DNA from: Photobacterium damselae
GTDB lineage: Bacteria; Pseudomonadota; Gammaproteobacteria; Enterobacterales; Vibrionaceae
Direction: 5' to 3'
Assembly (NCBI RefSeq): GCF_003026815.1
Contig: NZ_PYOG01000027.1
Coordinates: 1 to 51,016, forward strand
Length of the DNA stretch: 51,016 nt
In this document: positions 31,140-41,212 of the stretch, piece after piece
Layout: each line of letters begins with the position of its first letter
Position numbering within the stretch: position 1 is the stretch's first letter
The notes under the pieces: model-generated
What the model was told of the DNA's origin: nothing
Seen by the model: the letters and a program-made list of their open reading frames with translations, nothing else
The model's database searches: none
Program-made: the position numbers and the translations under genes

Positions 31140-32120
31140 ATGTATCCATCAGCTCGATTCTCTGTCGCTCCCATGCTTGATTGGACCGACCGTCATTGCC
31201 GTTACTTTCACCGTTTAATGAGTGAGCATGCTCTGTTGTACACTGAGATGGTGACAACTGGCGCGATTATTCACGGTAAAGGCGATTTCTTAGCGTATAA
31301 CGAAGAAGAGCATCCATTAGTGCTACAGTTAGGTGGTTCGAACCCTGCTGATCTTGCTCGTTGTGCGAAGTTAGCGCAAGAGCGCGGTTATGATGAGATT
31401 AACTTAAATGTAGGTTGTCCTTCAGATCGTGTTCAAAACGGTATGTTTGGCGCATGTTTGATGGGCGAAGCTGAGTTGGTGGCACACTGTGTTGCCGCTA
31501 TGCGTGAAGTGGTGGATATTCCTGTAACCGTTAAAACGCGTATCGGTATTGATGAGCAAGATTCTTATGAGTTTTTGACTGATTTTATCGGAACCGTAGC
31601 GGAAAAAGGCGGCTGTGATAACTTTACTATTCACGCTCGTAAAGCTTGGCTAAAAGGTCTAAGTCCAAAAGAGAACCGTGAAATTCCACCTCTAGACTAT
31701 CCTCGTGTGTATCAGCTAAAACGAGATTTTCCAGAACTAACTATGGGCATTAATGGTGGCATTAAAACCTTTGAAGAGATGGAAGAGCACCTGCAACATA
31801 TGGATGGTGTGATGGTAGGCCGTGAAGCGTACCAAAGCCCATACCTTATGGCAGAAGTTGATCAGCGTTTATTTGGCAGCACAAAACCTGTAATGAAACG
31901 TCGTGAAGTGGTTGAAGCGATGTACCCATACATTGAACAGCAATTGGCACAAGGTTCTTACTTAGGTCATATCACTCGTCATATGCTAGGTCTGTTCCAA
32001 AATATGCCTGGTGCACGTCAATGGCGTCGTCATATTAGTGAAAATGCTCATAAACCAGGTTCTGGCATTGAAGTACTACAACAAGCTCTGGCTAAAATTC
32101 CTGCTCATTTAGATGTGTAG
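31140..32120 (+). CDS. dusA: tRNA-dihydrouridine(20/20a) synthase DusA
   Basis: DusA is an FMN enzyme that reduces U20/U20a in the tRNA D loop. The frame is open from 31095, but the ATG at 31140 ([19 protein letters not shown]) fits the family and gives 326 aa. Motifs are the FMN-binding [30 protein letters not shown] with catalytic Cys, [24 protein letters not shown] and VMVGREAY. It is divergent from zur. Confidence 0.94.
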   Translation: MYPSARFSVAPMLDWTDRHCRYFHRLMSEHALLYTEMVTTGAIIHGKGDFLAYNEEEHPLVLQLGGSNPADLARCAKLAQERGYDEINLNVGCPSDRVQNGMFGACLMGEAELVAHCVAAMREVVDIPVTVKTRIGIDEQDSYEFLTDFIGTVAEKGGCDNFTIHARKAWLKGLSPKENREIPPLDYPRVYQLKRDFPELTMGINGGIKTFEEMEEHLQHMDGVMVGREAYQSPYLMAEVDQRLFGSTKPVMKRREVVEAMYPYIEQQLAQGSYLGHITRHMLGLFQNMPGARQWRRHISENAHKPGSGIEVLQQALAKIPAHLDV

Positions 32121-32167
32121 CTCGTCAAAAAAGCCAATAGTTAGCTAATTAGACCAGTATTTGAGAT

Positions 32168-32200
32168 AAGGCTGCTTACAGTAATGTGAGTGGCCTTTTT
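32168..32200 (+). terminator. Terminator after dusA
   Basis: AAGGCTGCTTAC (32168-32179) pairs with GTGAGTGGCCTT (32186-32197) through a 12-bp stem including G-T pairs, followed by T. Confidence 0.7.
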
Positions 32201-32239
32201 ATTTACCTGAAATATAAGAGAATTTTAAATTCTTTAACT

Positions 32240-32255
32240 TGGCTCGGTTTGTGCA
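32240..32255 (+). promoter_or_regulatory. Sigma-54 promoter of pspG
   Basis: TGGCTCG, four bases, GTGCA, with the GG and GC doublets at the required spacing of the -24/-12 consensus (TGGCACG-N4-TTGCW). The start would be near 32266, about 108 nt upstream of pspG. In E. coli pspG is activated by PspF through sigma-54, which fits. Confidence 0.7.
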
Positions 32256-32373
32256 ATATCGAACAATAACAAAGTCTTTAAAGCCGCTGTCTTTGTCTGA
32301 TAGCTTGCGATAAAGTGAATAAATAACAACAAGAAAAAGAGCGATTAACGCTGACGATTTAGAGGATAAGGTT

Positions 32374-32613
32374 ATGTTTGAACTGTTATTTTTATTAGCA
32401 TTTACTGCGGTATTGGTATTCACAGGTATTAGTGTTATCGGTATTTTGGTGGCAGTAGCGGCAGGTTTTGCTCTGATGATGGTAGCGGGAATGCTGGGGT
32501 TAGTGATTAAGTTGCTACCTTGGATTATTGTGATTGCCATTGGTGTCTATTTCTACCGAGAGCACAAGGAAAAGCAGGCTCGTCGTGATAACGATTACCG
32601 CCGTCGTTACTAG
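32374..32613 (+). CDS. pspG: Envelope stress protein PspG
   Basis: PspG is an inner-membrane effector of the phage-shock response, induced by secretin mislocalisation and loss of proton-motive force. The 79-aa protein is almost entirely hydrophobic (about residues 4-59, two or three helices) and ends in a basic cytoplasmic tail (REHKEKQARRDNDYRRRY). A sigma-54 promoter upstream and the dusA neighbour support the call. The main pspABC operon is not in this window. Confidence 0.9.
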   Translation: MFELLFLLAFTAVLVFTGISVIGILVAVAAGFALMMVAGMLGLVIKLLPWIIVIAIGVYFYREHKEKQARRDNDYRRRY

Positions 32614-32745
32614 TTGTAGGTCAGAAAGGTGTCATAGTTGGGTATAATTATGTAAATCTGACAAGAGAATTGAGCGCTATTTTTTTGCATCTGGTATATT
32701 CTTGCGGTGTCGAAAACAAATAAACCAAGAGCGGAGACTCTAATA

Positions 32746-33366
32746 ATGAAAAAATTAGCGCTATCAGCTGCAGTGCTAGCCGCAACGTTTGCAGCAATTC
32801 CTGCCCAAGCAGATACTCTTCTAGGTGTTAAAGTTGGTGCTGATGCATGGTTCGCTGACTCTAAAGTTGCTGGTCACACGGACGATTCTACATCAGGTTC
32901 TTACTACGTTTCTCTTGAGCACTTTATTCCACTAGTGCCAAATGTTGAGATCCGTTACAACAACATTGATGCTAATAACGCAAAATTTGATCAAACTGAT
33001 TTCACTGCTTACTACGAGATCCTAGATAACGATCTAGTAGCGCTGGATCTTGGTCTAACTATGACTAACTTTAGCTCAGTAAATATTGGTCCAGACCATT
33101 TTGATAAGTGGCAGCCAAGCCTATACGGTAATGCAGAAATTGGTATCCCAATGACTCCTCTTGCTGTATTTACTAAGCTAAACTACGGCAACATCGATAG
33201 TACTAAAACATTTGATGGCCAAGCTGGTGTGAAATTCACACTACCTCTAGTCGTTGCAGATCTTAACCTTCGTGGCGGTTACCGCATGATGGATTACGAT
33301 TTTGATAAAGCTCGTAATGATGTGAAACTAGACGGTTGGTTCCTAGGCGCTGAAGTGGATTTCTAA
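32746..33366 (+). CDS. TIGR04219-type outer-membrane beta-barrel protein
   Basis: The 206-aa protein has a signal peptide (MKKLALSAAVLAATFAAIPAQA, cleavage at about 22). The mature part begins DTLLGVKVGADAWF and has amphipathic strands ending with GWFLGAEVDF. I assign it to the TIGR04219 barrel family from its start and end pattern. Function is unknown. The frame opens at a GTG (32707), but the ATG at 32746, with GGAG at 32733-32736, makes the signal peptide correct. Codon use is biased, suggesting good expression. Confidence 0.8.
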   Translation: MKKLALSAAVLAATFAAIPAQADTLLGVKVGADAWFADSKVAGHTDDSTSGSYYVSLEHFIPLVPNVEIRYNNIDANNAKFDQTDFTAYYEILDNDLVALDLGLTMTNFSSVNIGPDHFDKWQPSLYGNAEIGIPMTPLAVFTKLNYGNIDSTKTFDGQAGVKFTLPLVVADLNLRGGYRMMDYDFDKARNDVKLDGWFLGAEVDF

Positions 33367-33390
33367 GCCTTAGAATTTATTGAATAATAA

Positions 33391-33420
33391 AAAAGCCACG
33401 ATCTTTTCGTGGCTTTTTGT
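33391..33420 (+). terminator. Terminator after the TIGR04219 gene
   Basis: AAAAGCCACG (33391-33400) pairs with CGTGGCTTTT (33408-33417), followed by T. Confidence 0.85.
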
Positions 33421-33573
33421 TGCCTATTTTCTGCATTCTGTACCATTTTTATAAAAAGTAACTTGGTATAGTTCTCTGTAGTCGCGCAAGCGTCGCCTAT
33501 ACAGATAATGATATCAATACCACGTATTTGCCTATGGTGGCTGTGTGCGTGGAATGGACAGGGAGATAGGCTT

Positions 33574-33804
33574 ATGACATTAACTGAATTACAGCGTTTA
33601 TATGCACAACGCGATTTGGTTGAAGCGGTCATTGAACCTTCGATTCACGATGGTTGGATTGTGGAGTTTCGCCATCGCCGTGGAGGCTTAGTTCCGCTTA
33701 CCGACAGTGGTGGTAGTGAGCAATGCTACAGTGATATTGATAGCGCTACAGAGCAGGCTTTTGAGGTAGGGTTTCATCAAGTTCGTATTGCTGATGAGTT
33801 CTAA
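33574..33804 (+). CDS. Small conserved-looking protein of unknown function
   Basis: From the ATG at 33574 the product is 76 aa or slightly shorter (MTLTELQRLYAQRDLVEAVI..., ending QVRIADEF). The frame extends upstream to 33508, but that part is Trp/Cys-rich and unlikely to be translated. A GGGAG site lies at 33561-33565. The composition (charged, no signal or membrane segment, with WIVEFRHRRGG) looks like a real small cytoplasmic protein. I do not recognise the family. It stands alone between the barrel gene and cysJ. Confidence 0.7.
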   Translation: MTLTELQRLYAQRDLVEAVIEPSIHDGWIVEFRHRRGGLVPLTDSGGSEQCYSDIDSATEQAFEVGFHQVRIADEF

Positions 33805-33984
33805 CTAATCACCTTATATATTATCCATTTTTTACTGCGCTAGAGCGATTAGGAGTCGTATCTGGCGTGGTTTATTTCTGTGCATAACCTTACAAACGGT
33901 TATAAAACATTCTTATCTATTCTTTCTTGTTATTTATAGAAGTGGCTAATCTAACCCTAAGCAATGTAGAGGGATCGAGTAGTC

Positions 33985-35811
33985 ATGATATCAAAGGAAG
34001 CTGCAAATCCATTGACGGCATTAAGCCCGCTCAATGATCAACAACTAGCAACGTTGGCCCAAACCGCCGCCGAATTATCGCCCCAGCAACTGGCTTGGAT
34101 CAGCGGTTATTTTTGGGGCTTAAGTCAAACACCCACAGTTGCTGCCGTAGCGCAAGCCACTGGGGATGTTTCGCTTAATGCCCATAGTAACCCCGCCCCT
34201 AAAGTAACCCTAATTTATGCCTCTCAAACGGGTAATGCTAAAGGTGTTGCGCAGGAAGTCGCGACATTCTTAAATCAACATAACATTGAAAACCAGGTGG
34301 TTGCGGCAGGAGATTACAAAGGAAAAAATCTTGCTAAAGAAACGTATGTTGTGCTGGTGGCATCGACGCATGGGGAAGGTGAAGCACCAGATGATGCGGT
34401 CGAACTGTATGAGTTTATGCAATCGAAAAAAGCTCCCAAACTGGAACCGCTCAATTATGCGGTGATTGGGTTGGGTGATTCGAGTTACGAATTTTTCTGT
34501 CAGACGGGTAAAGATTTTGATGCTTTCTTTAAGCGATTAGGGGCGAAGGCGTTTGTGCCAAGAATTGATTGTGATGTCGATTACAGTGCAGACATCAGTA
34601 CTTGGCAAGGACAAGCGTTAGAGCAGATTCAACAAGCTCTAACGACATCAGCTCAAGTGGTTCCGTTACCTATTAGCCACAGCAGTGCTCAGGCTATTAA
34701 CTACAGCAAACAAAATCCGTTCACGGCTTCTTTAAGCGTGCAGCAAAAGATTACGGGACGCAACTCCAGCAAAGATGTTCGCCATATTGAAATTGATCTT
34801 GAAGGGTCTGGATTACGTTATGAGCCAGGGGATAGTTTGGGCATCTGGTATCAAAATGATCCTGAGTTGGTCTCGCAACTATTGAGCACGTTAGGTTTAG
34901 ATGGGGAAACGTTAGTCGACGTTGATGGCGAGACATTATCGCTTGCGACAGCTTTGCAGCATCATTATGAGATCACCGCAGCCAATCCTTTATTCGTCAC
35001 AAAATACGCTGAGTTATCTCAAAGTAAACGGCTACTTAAATTAATCACCAATAAAGATAAATTGCGCCAATACGCGGCAGAAACTCAGATTGTTGATGTG
35101 ATAGCAGAAAAAAAAGCGCAATTGACCGCCACTGAATTATTAAGTCTCTTACGTCGTTTAACCCCAAGGCTTTATTCCATCGCATCCAGTATGAGTGAAG
35201 TTGGTGAAGAAGTGCATCTCACCGTAGGGGTTGTGCAATACCAGCAGAAAGATCAGATCCGTTTGGGTGGTGCATCGGGCTTTTTAGCACAACGTTTAGC
35301 GGAAGATGATGCGGTAAAGGTTTTTGTTGAAACCAATAACCATTTCAAATTACCAGAAAATGACAGTACCCCCATTATTATGGTTGGGCCAGGAACGGGA
35401 ATCGCACCATTTCGCAGCTTTCTACAAGAACGTGATAATCGTGAAGCCTCGGGTAAAAACTGGCTACTATTTGGCGATCGTAGTTTTACGGAAGATTTTC
35501 TCTACCAGGTGGAATGGCAAAAGTATTTGAAATCGGGCCTGTTGACTCAACTTGATGTGGCGTTTAGTCGAGATCAAGTCGAGAAAGTGTATGTCCAACA
35601 TCGGCTATTAGAGCATGGCAAACAGGTATGGCAATGGTTAGAAGACGGCGCTTATTTTTATGTCTGTGGTGATGCAAGTCAAATGGCAAAAGATGTTCAT
35701 CAAGCTCTGCTGACTCTCGTACAGCAACACGGTAATAAAAATGCAGAACAAGCCGAACAGTACTTGGCAGAACTAAGAAAAGCAAAGCGTTATCAAAAGG
35801 ATGTGTACTAA
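33985..35811 (+). CDS. cysJ: Sulfite reductase (NADPH) flavoprotein alpha-component CysJ
   Basis: CysJ passes electrons from NADPH through FAD and FMN to CysI for reduction of sulfite to sulfide. The 608-aa protein has a flavodoxin domain ([40 protein letters not shown]), an FAD domain (RLYSIASS) and an NADPH domain ([31 protein letters not shown]), and ends KRYQKDVY as expected. Its stop overlaps the cysI start. A weak promoter TTGTTA-17-TCTAAC (33927-33955) fits activator-dependent (CysB) control, but no CysB site was proven. Confidence 0.95.
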   Translation: MISKEAANPLTALSPLNDQQLATLAQTAAELSPQQLAWISGYFWGLSQTPTVAAVAQATGDVSLNAHSNPAPKVTLIYASQTGNAKGVAQEVATFLNQHNIENQVVAAGDYKGKNLAKETYVVLVASTHGEGEAPDDAVELYEFMQSKKAPKLEPLNYAVIGLGDSSYEFFCQTGKDFDAFFKRLGAKAFVPRIDCDVDYSADISTWQGQALEQIQQALTTSAQVVPLPISHSSAQAINYSKQNPFTASLSVQQKITGRNSSKDVRHIEIDLEGSGLRYEPGDSLGIWYQNDPELVSQLLSTLGLDGETLVDVDGETLSLATALQHHYEITAANPLFVTKYAELSQSKRLLKLITNKDKLRQYAAETQIVDVIAEKKAQLTATELLSLLRRLTPRLYSIASSMSEVGEEVHLTVGVVQYQQKDQIRLGGASGFLAQRLAEDDAVKVFVETNNHFKLPENDSTPIIMVGPGTGIAPFRSFLQERDNREASGKNWLLFGDRSFTEDFLYQVEWQKYLKSGLLTQLDVAFSRDQVEKVYVQHRLLEHGKQVWQWLEDGAYFYVCGDASQMAKDVHQALLTLVQQHGNKNAEQAEQYLAELRKAKRYQKDVY

Positions 35812-37502
35812 TGAGTGAGCAAAAACTATCAGACAATGAGCGTCTAAAACGAGAAAGTAATCATCTACGTGGCACCATAGAGCAAGACCTAAACGATGCT
35901 ATTACTGGGGGATTTACCAGTGATAACTTTCAGCTCATTCGTTTTCATGGCATGTATCAACAAGATGATCGAGATATCCGTTCTGAACGGGCAAAACAGA
36001 AACTCGAACCGCTCCACAATGTGATGTTACGAGCCAGAATGCCAGGTGGTGTGATAACCCCTAAGCAGTGGCTGGCTATTGATAAGTTTGCAACCGAGCA
36101 CAGTTTATATGGCAGTATTCGCCTGACAACACGACAGACTTTTCAGTTTCATGGTGTCCTTAAACCCAATATCAAATTGATGCATCAGACGTTAAATCAG
36201 ATCGGGATTGATTCGATTGCTACCGCAGGAGATGTAAACCGTAATGTGTTGTGTACCAGTAACCCGATTGAGTCTAAGTTGCATCAACAAGCTTATGAAT
36301 GGGCAGCAAAAATTAGTGAGCATTTATTACCGAAAACTCGCGCCTATGCTGAGATTTGGCTCGATGGTGAAAAGCTAGAAACTACAGACAAAGAGCCGAT
36401 TTTAGGCAGCACCTATTTGCCTCGTAAGTTTAAGACGACTGTGGTGATCCCGCCGCAAAATGATGTTGATGTGCATGCCAACGATCTCAATTTTGTTGCC
36501 ATTGCTCAAGAAGGGGAGTTGGTTGGTTTTAATGTTTTGGTCGGTGGTGGGCTAGCAATGACTCATGGTGATAAGAGTACCTATCCACGCCGTGCCGATG
36601 ATTTTGGTTTTATTGCTCTAGAGCACACCCTTGCAATTGCTGAGGCTGTAGTGACGACTCAGCGCGATTGGGGAAATCGTTCTCACCGTAAAAATGCCAA
36701 AACCAAATACACCTTAGATCGGGTAGGTGTTGATGTCTTTAAGGCTGAGGTAGAAAAACGTGCAGGTGTGAGCTTTGCTCCAAGTCGCCCTTATGAATTT
36801 ACCGAGCGAGGCGATCGCATTGGTTGGGTACAAGGTATTGATGGTTATGAGCATCTAACTTTGTTTATTGAAAATGGACGACTATTGGATTTCCCTGATA
36901 AACCGCTTAAAACCGGGGTCGCTGAAATTGCCAAGATCCACCAAGGTGATTTTCGTATGACAGCAAACCAAAACTTAATCGTGGCAAAAGTCCCTTTAAG
37001 CGAGAAGGCTCGGATCGAAAAGATCGCTCGTGATCACGGCCTGATCAATGATGGGGTGAGTGAACAACGCAAAAATTCGATGGCCTGTGTCTCGTTACCT
37101 ACTTGTCCTTTAGCCATGGCAGAAGCAGAGCGTTTTCTTCCCTCTTTTGTCACTGATGTTGAGCAAATTCTACAGCGTCATGGTTTACCTACCGATGACA
37201 ACATTATTCTTCGCGTGACGGGCTGTCCAAATGGTTGTGGTCGAGCGATGTTGGCAGAGATTGGGTTAGTCGGCAAAGCGCCTGGACGTTACAACTTACA
37301 TCTTGGTGGAAATCGCAGTGGAACCCGAGTGCCTAAAATGTACCGAGAAAACATTACTGTTGCTGAGATCTTAACGGAGATTGATCAACTGGTTAGCCGT
37401 TGGGCTAAAGAACGTGAAGCTCAAGAAGGGTTTGGGGATTTTACGATTCGAGCTGGAATCATCGCTCCTGTTGAAGTATCAAAGAGGGACTTTTATGCCT
37501 AA
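35811..37502 (+). CDS. cysI: Sulfite reductase hemoprotein beta-component CysI
   Basis: CysI carries the siroheme-4Fe4S centre that makes the six-electron reduction of sulfite to sulfide. The 563-aa protein has the cluster cysteines in [10 protein letters not shown] (about 426-432) and [11 protein letters not shown] (about 471-475), and the substrate-binding [12 protein letters not shown]. Its ATG overlaps the cysJ stop by one base, and its 3' end overlaps the cysH start. Confidence 0.96.
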   Translation: MSEQKLSDNERLKRESNHLRGTIEQDLNDAITGGFTSDNFQLIRFHGMYQQDDRDIRSERAKQKLEPLHNVMLRARMPGGVITPKQWLAIDKFATEHSLYGSIRLTTRQTFQFHGVLKPNIKLMHQTLNQIGIDSIATAGDVNRNVLCTSNPIESKLHQQAYEWAAKISEHLLPKTRAYAEIWLDGEKLETTDKEPILGSTYLPRKFKTTVVIPPQNDVDVHANDLNFVAIAQEGELVGFNVLVGGGLAMTHGDKSTYPRRADDFGFIALEHTLAIAEAVVTTQRDWGNRSHRKNAKTKYTLDRVGVDVFKAEVEKRAGVSFAPSRPYEFTERGDRIGWVQGIDGYEHLTLFIENGRLLDFPDKPLKTGVAEIAKIHQGDFRMTANQNLIVAKVPLSEKARIEKIARDHGLINDGVSEQRKNSMACVSLPTCPLAMAEAERFLPSFVTDVEQILQRHGLPTDDNIILRVTGCPNGCGRAMLAEIGLVGKAPGRYNLHLGGNRSGTRVPKMYRENITVAEILTEIDQLVSRWAKEREAQEGFGDFTIRAGIIAPVEVSKRDFYA

Positions 37503-38259
37503 ACACCATTATGATCTTTTAGCATTACTGGCTCAACCTAAGGTCAGTCAAATCTTAGCCTTGGCTGAAATTAATGCTGAGCTTGAAACCTTTACCGCGC
37601 AGCAACGGGTTGAATGGGCATTAGATCATTTGACGGGAGAGTTTGCTTTAGCTTCAAGTTTTGGCATTCAATCTGCTGTTATGTTGCATTTGGTCACGCA
37701 AATCAAACCAGATATTCCGGTTATCTTGACCGATACTGGGTATTTATTTCCTGAAACCTATCAGTTTATTGATAAGTTAACTCAGCAACTTAATTTAAAC
37801 TTACAGGTTTATCGCGCTCCATTAAGTCCGGCGTGGCAAGAAGCTAAATATGGTCAACTTTGGCTGCAAGGTATTGATGGCATTAAACGTTATAACCAGC
37901 TCAATAAAGTCGAGCCGATGCGCCGAGCTTTAGATGAGCTGAAAGTGGGGACTTGGTTTTCTGGATTACGTCGTCAACAATCGAGTACTCGCGCCTCTTT
38001 ACCCGTATTAGCTATTCAAAATGGAGTCTTTAAATTTTTACCTGTGATTGATTGGAGTGATGAGGATATCGCCCATTATATTGAAGCTCATCAACTCTCT
38101 TATCATCCTTTAAAAGAGCAGGGATATCGCTCCATTGGTGATGTTCATACAAGTGAAAAGTGGCAACCCGGTATGAAAGAAGAAGAAACGCGTTTTTTTG
38201 GTTTAAAGCGCGAGTGTGGCTTACATGAAGATCAAGAAGCAGATGGTTCTGGTATTTAA
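37495..38259 (+). CDS. cysH: Phosphoadenosine phosphosulfate reductase CysH
   Basis: CysH reduces PAPS to sulfite with thioredoxin. I chose the ATG at 37495 ([17 protein letters not shown]), giving 254 aa. It overlaps cysI by 8 nt and has a GAGGGAC site, whereas the earlier start at 37381 lies deep in cysI. Motifs are [39 protein letters not shown] and the catalytic cysteine in ECGLHED. The CC pairs of 4Fe-4S APS reductases are absent, so the substrate is PAPS. Confidence 0.95.
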   Translation: MPKHHYDLLALLAQPKVSQILALAEINAELETFTAQQRVEWALDHLTGEFALASSFGIQSAVMLHLVTQIKPDIPVILTDTGYLFPETYQFIDKLTQQLNLNLQVYRAPLSPAWQEAKYGQLWLQGIDGIKRYNQLNKVEPMRRALDELKVGTWFSGLRRQQSSTRASLPVLAIQNGVFKFLPVIDWSDEDIAHYIEAHQLSYHPLKEQGYRSIGDVHTSEKWQPGMKEEETRFFGLKRECGLHEDQEADGSGI

Positions 38260-38395
38260 CCATTATAACTGAGTGATTTTTGGTATTTTCATCGAGTTTT
38301 TCTCTTCAATTAGAAAACCCAATTGACAATTTATAAAACACTGCTCAATAATGCTTGTCAGATATTTTTTGTTGGTGATTTAAGGGGATAGCTTT

Positions 38396-38725
38396 ATGTC
38401 AAATGGACAAAATAATGCCAAGATCATTTATATCCTATATTTGGTAGGTCTTGTGATCGGGGTGACCGGTATTGTTGGTGTGATTATGGCGTATGTAAAT
38501 AAAGGCGATGCACCGCAATGGCTTCAAGATCACTTCCGCTTCCAAATTCGTACTTTCTGGATCGGTCTGTTATTGCTGTTTGTTGGCGGTATTTTAAGTT
38601 CGGTCTTTGTTGGTTTCTTTATCGTTATTTTTGCTTATGTTTGGTACATCGTTCGCTGTGTCAAAGGCATGAAGTCACTATCGCAAGGTCAAGCCCCTGC
38701 CAATGTTGAAACTTGGTTATTCTAA
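38396..38725 (+). CDS. DUF4870-like membrane protein
   Basis: The 109-aa protein has three predicted membrane segments (about 10-30, 54-73 and 70-88, the last two close together) and the pattern WLQDHFRFQIRTFWIG seen in DUF4870 proteins. It ends with a short tail. There is no signal peptide and the function is unknown. A terminator follows. It lies downstream of cysH with a 136-nt gap, so is probably separately transcribed. Confidence 0.8.
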   Translation: MSNGQNNAKIIYILYLVGLVIGVTGIVGVIMAYVNKGDAPQWLQDHFRFQIRTFWIGLLLLFVGGILSSVFVGFFIVIFAYVWYIVRCVKGMKSLSQGQAPANVETWLF

Positions 38726-38751
38726 GCTGTAATTTGACCTGCTTATCATAC

Positions 38752-38779
38752 AAAAAAGGACTCTAGCGAGTCCTTTTTT
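38752..38779 (+). terminator. Terminator after the DUF4870 gene
   Basis: AAAAGGACTC (38754-38763) pairs with GAGTCCTTTT (38768-38777) around TAGC, in A- and T-rich flanks. Confidence 0.85.
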
Positions 38780-38884
38780 CGTTTGGGCTTTTAGCTAAAG
38801 CCCTTCGTTCTTAATCTGTTTTGTATCTACTAATACAAGGTGAAGCTATGATTAGTAGGAACTCAATGATTAATGGGAACTAAA

Positions 38885-39367
38885 TCAGTTCGTTGGTGCC
38901 CATACATTGGCAAGGGTCGTTAGCAAGTTTTGATTTGCGCCTTGCTGTTTTAAAAATTGCATAATAACAGGAGCAAACTCATCAGCAGTTTTGCTATCAA
39001 TACCTAAGATACTAAATACTTTATTGAGTGTGCTAGGATCGTCAAGTAGACCACTTAATCCAGCAGGGATCGCATCAGCAAGAGCTTTACTACCTGGAAT
39101 TAGGTTTTGCAGTTCTTTGGCTTGATCGCCTTGCAGTTCACTTGAAGCAAACGCTAATAGTGCACTAGCACCGCCAGCCGCTTGTTGTGGTGATACACCA
39201 AGTTTGTTTGTTAGTAGCTGAGTTAGTGGATTGTTTGCAATTGCAGAGGTTGTTTGTTGCACATCCGAGCCGCCGAAGATATCTGATAGGCTAAATGCAT
39301 AGCTCATAGTGCTGGTGGTTAGCATACCGATTACAGCTAACGCAGTTAAAGTATGGCGCTTGTTCAT
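38885..39367 (-). CDS. DUF2780-like exported protein
   Basis: The 160-aa protein has a signal peptide (MNKRHTLTALAVIGMLTTST, cleavage near SYA, residue 24). The mature part is Ala/Gln/Leu-rich and helical, with LGVSPQQAAGGASALLAFA and FSILGIDSKTADEFAPVIM characteristic of DUF2780. It is probably periplasmic or surface-exposed. The function is unknown. It has its own AGGAG site upstream of the ATG. Confidence 0.82.
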   Translation of the reverse strand: MNKRHTLTALAVIGMLTTSTMSYAFSLSDIFGGSDVQQTTSAIANNPLTQLLTNKLGVSPQQAAGGASALLAFASSELQGDQAKELQNLIPGSKALADAIPAGLSGLLDDPSTLNKVFSILGIDSKTADEFAPVIMQFLKQQGANQNLLTTLANVWAPTN

Positions 39368-39478
39368 GACAATTTCTCCTTATTAGTATGGTGTACATCC
39401 TAGAGCAGAAATCGAAATTGGGCACTACTTTATATGCTAAAAGGGTATTTTTGAAATTATTTGTTATTTTTTGAACAA

Positions 39479-39503
39479 AAAACGGCGCAAGAAGCGCCGT
39501 TTT
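39479..39503 (-). terminator. Terminator after fklB
   Basis: AAAACGGCGC (39479-39488) pairs with GCGCCGTTTT (39494-39503). On the minus strand a run of T follows the stem. Confidence 0.8.
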
Positions 39504-39536
39504 ATGACAATGTGACAGTATTGAGTTGGGATTAAC

Positions 39537-40157
39537 TTATAGGATGTCTAGAAGTTCAACTTCAAATACTAGTGCCGCGTATGGAGGGATAGCAGCACCC
39601 GCACCACGCTCACCGTATGCTAGGTTTTGTGGGATGTATAGTTTCCACTTAGAACCTACAGGCATTAGCTGAAGAGCTTCAACCCAACCAGCGATAACGC
39701 CAGTTACAGGGAATTCAGCTGGTTGACCACGAGATACAGAGCTGTCGAATACAGTACCGTCAGTTAGAGTACCATGGTAGTGAACACGTACAGTCTTGTC
39801 TGAAGTTGGGATTTCGCCGTTACCTTCAACAAGTACTTCGTACTGAAGACCTGAATCAGTTACAGTTACTTCTTCACGTAGCGCGTTATCAGCAAGGAAT
39901 GCTTCGCCTTCAGCCGCAGCAGCTTTTGCTTGAGCTTGACGAATTTCTTCAGCACGCATGTGAAGTTCACGAAGTGCATCATTGATTTCGTCAACTTCGA
40001 TTTCTGGCATTTCGCCAGTTAGAGATGCAGCAATACCTTTTGCGATAGCTGCAACGTTTAGGCCTTCAAGACCGCTGTGTGCAAGTTGTTGGCCCATTTG
40101 TAGACCGATACCGTAACTTGCTTTTGTTTCAACTGTATCCAGTTTTACATCGAACAT
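39537..40157 (-). CDS. fklB: FKBP-type peptidyl-prolyl isomerase FklB
   Basis: FklB is a cis-trans prolyl isomerase. The 206-aa product has the N-terminal dimerisation domain ([17 protein letters not shown]) and a C-terminal FKBP domain ([53 protein letters not shown]). I chose the ATG at 40157 ([16 protein letters not shown]) because the AAGAG site is 9 nt away. The ATG at 40166 is too close to it. There is no signal peptide. Divergent from the ytfB-like gene, as in E. coli. Confidence 0.93.
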   Translation of the reverse strand: MFDVKLDTVETKASYGIGLQMGQQLAHSGLEGLNVAAIAKGIAASLTGEMPEIEVDEINDALRELHMRAEEIRQAQAKAAAAEGEAFLADNALREEVTVTDSGLQYEVLVEGNGEIPTSDKTVRVHYHGTLTDGTVFDSSVSRGQPAEFPVTGVIAGWVEALQLMPVGSKWKLYIPQNLAYGERGAGAAIPPYAALVFEVELLDIL

Positions 40158-40279
40158 GATGATCATCTCTTTGGTCGAGTGAATTAAGGGTGCAGGATAA
40201 CAGGTTATTCCTATTGCGGTAAACTGTTGTCAGTCTGATTCGGCTATTGCGTGATCGGAATTGCTATGGAGTGGATATT

Positions 40280-41122
40280 ATGGGACAGGCTAATCGCCGT
40301 TTAAGTAGAAAAAATAGAACCAAACGAGATACCAAAGATATGAACGCGCTAAAACAACGCCTATTAGATGGCATTGCTCCCTTAACTGTCGGATGGCAAA
40401 AATTACCAACATTTCATCGTCGAGCCGTAACGGTAGTTGGGGTATTAATGATAGGTGCTTTTTTCTTACCAACCAGTAATGACCTCCAATCAGATCTTAA
40501 TGATGGCAGTAGTGACGGTCGCCGTGAAATCAGTTTAGATTTAGGCGGTGTGGTTACCCAGCCTGAAATATCAACAACCTCTTCAACCTCTGATGGTGAT
40601 AAGCAAGGTACGATTAAACTGGATATTTCTGCGACCACCAACCGTGCTCAAGATGACAAAGCGCCAGATGATAAAGCTTCGGGTGCAGCTAAAGCGGTCA
40701 AAGATCCTAATCAGCCACATCCAACTGGCGGTATGGTTGATAATGGTCCTCGTCCAGAGTTAAAACCTTATCCATCGAAAATCTATCCATTGGATGGCTC
40801 TGCACCTTATATGGAAAAAGTGAAAAATGCCGCAGCTCAAGAAGCTAAAATTCAAGCGTCTGCTGGGCCTTGGCGTTCGTATACTGTGCAGTCTGGTGAA
40901 ACGCTGGCGAATATTTTCCGTAAGCTATCACTCAATGATCGTGATGCTTTCTTAATGGCTAAAGTCGAGGGTAGTGATAAACCTATTAGTCGTATTCATC
41001 GTGGACAGGTTCTGCGTTTTCGTACCAATAGCAGTGGTGAAGTTACAGATCTGCAAATTACCGATGATGGTCGTACGGTCAGCTTTGCTCTACAACCAAC
41101 GGGTAGTTATCGCCGTCAGTAG
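40280..41122 (+). CDS. ytfB: YtfB/OapA-family protein
   Basis: The 280-aa product has a basic cytoplasmic N-terminus (MGQANRRLSRKNRTKR), one membrane helix (about residues 55-72, VTVVGVLMIGAFFLP), a low-complexity linker and a C-terminal LysM-like OapA domain (about 203-260; YTVQSGETLANIFRKLSL, IHRGQVLRF). E. coli YtfB is a cell-division-associated peptidoglycan-binding protein next to fklB, and the divergent arrangement here agrees. Haemophilus OapA acts in colony opacity. The ATG at 40280 has GGAG at 40268-40271. Confidence 0.85.
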   Translation: MGQANRRLSRKNRTKRDTKDMNALKQRLLDGIAPLTVGWQKLPTFHRRAVTVVGVLMIGAFFLPTSNDLQSDLNDGSSDGRREISLDLGGVVTQPEISTTSSTSDGDKQGTIKLDISATTNRAQDDKAPDDKASGAAKAVKDPNQPHPTGGMVDNGPRPELKPYPSKIYPLDGSAPYMEKVKNAAAQEAKIQASAGPWRSYTVQSGETLANIFRKLSLNDRDAFLMAKVEGSDKPISRIHRGQVLRFRTNSSGEVTDLQITDDGRTVSFALQPTGSYRRQ

Positions 41123-41142
41123 TCGTATTTCTAATACATATA

Positions 41143-41177
41143 AAAATGCCGCAACGTTATTTGTTGCGGCATTTTTT
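41143..41177. terminator. Bidirectional terminator between ytfB-like gene and cpdB
   Basis: AAAATGCCGCAAC (41143-41155) pairs with GTTGCGGCATTTT (41163-41175). This long symmetric hairpin can serve both convergent genes. Confidence 0.88.
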
Positions 41178-41212
41178 ATTTTTTGTCGTCAATTGCGAGT
41201 AATAAAAGAGAT

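Noticed and set aside
37381..37494. Longer CysH starting at 37381
   Set aside because: The extension lies inside cysI in another frame and is unlike known CysH. The ATG at 37495 has a ribosome site and the right N-terminus.
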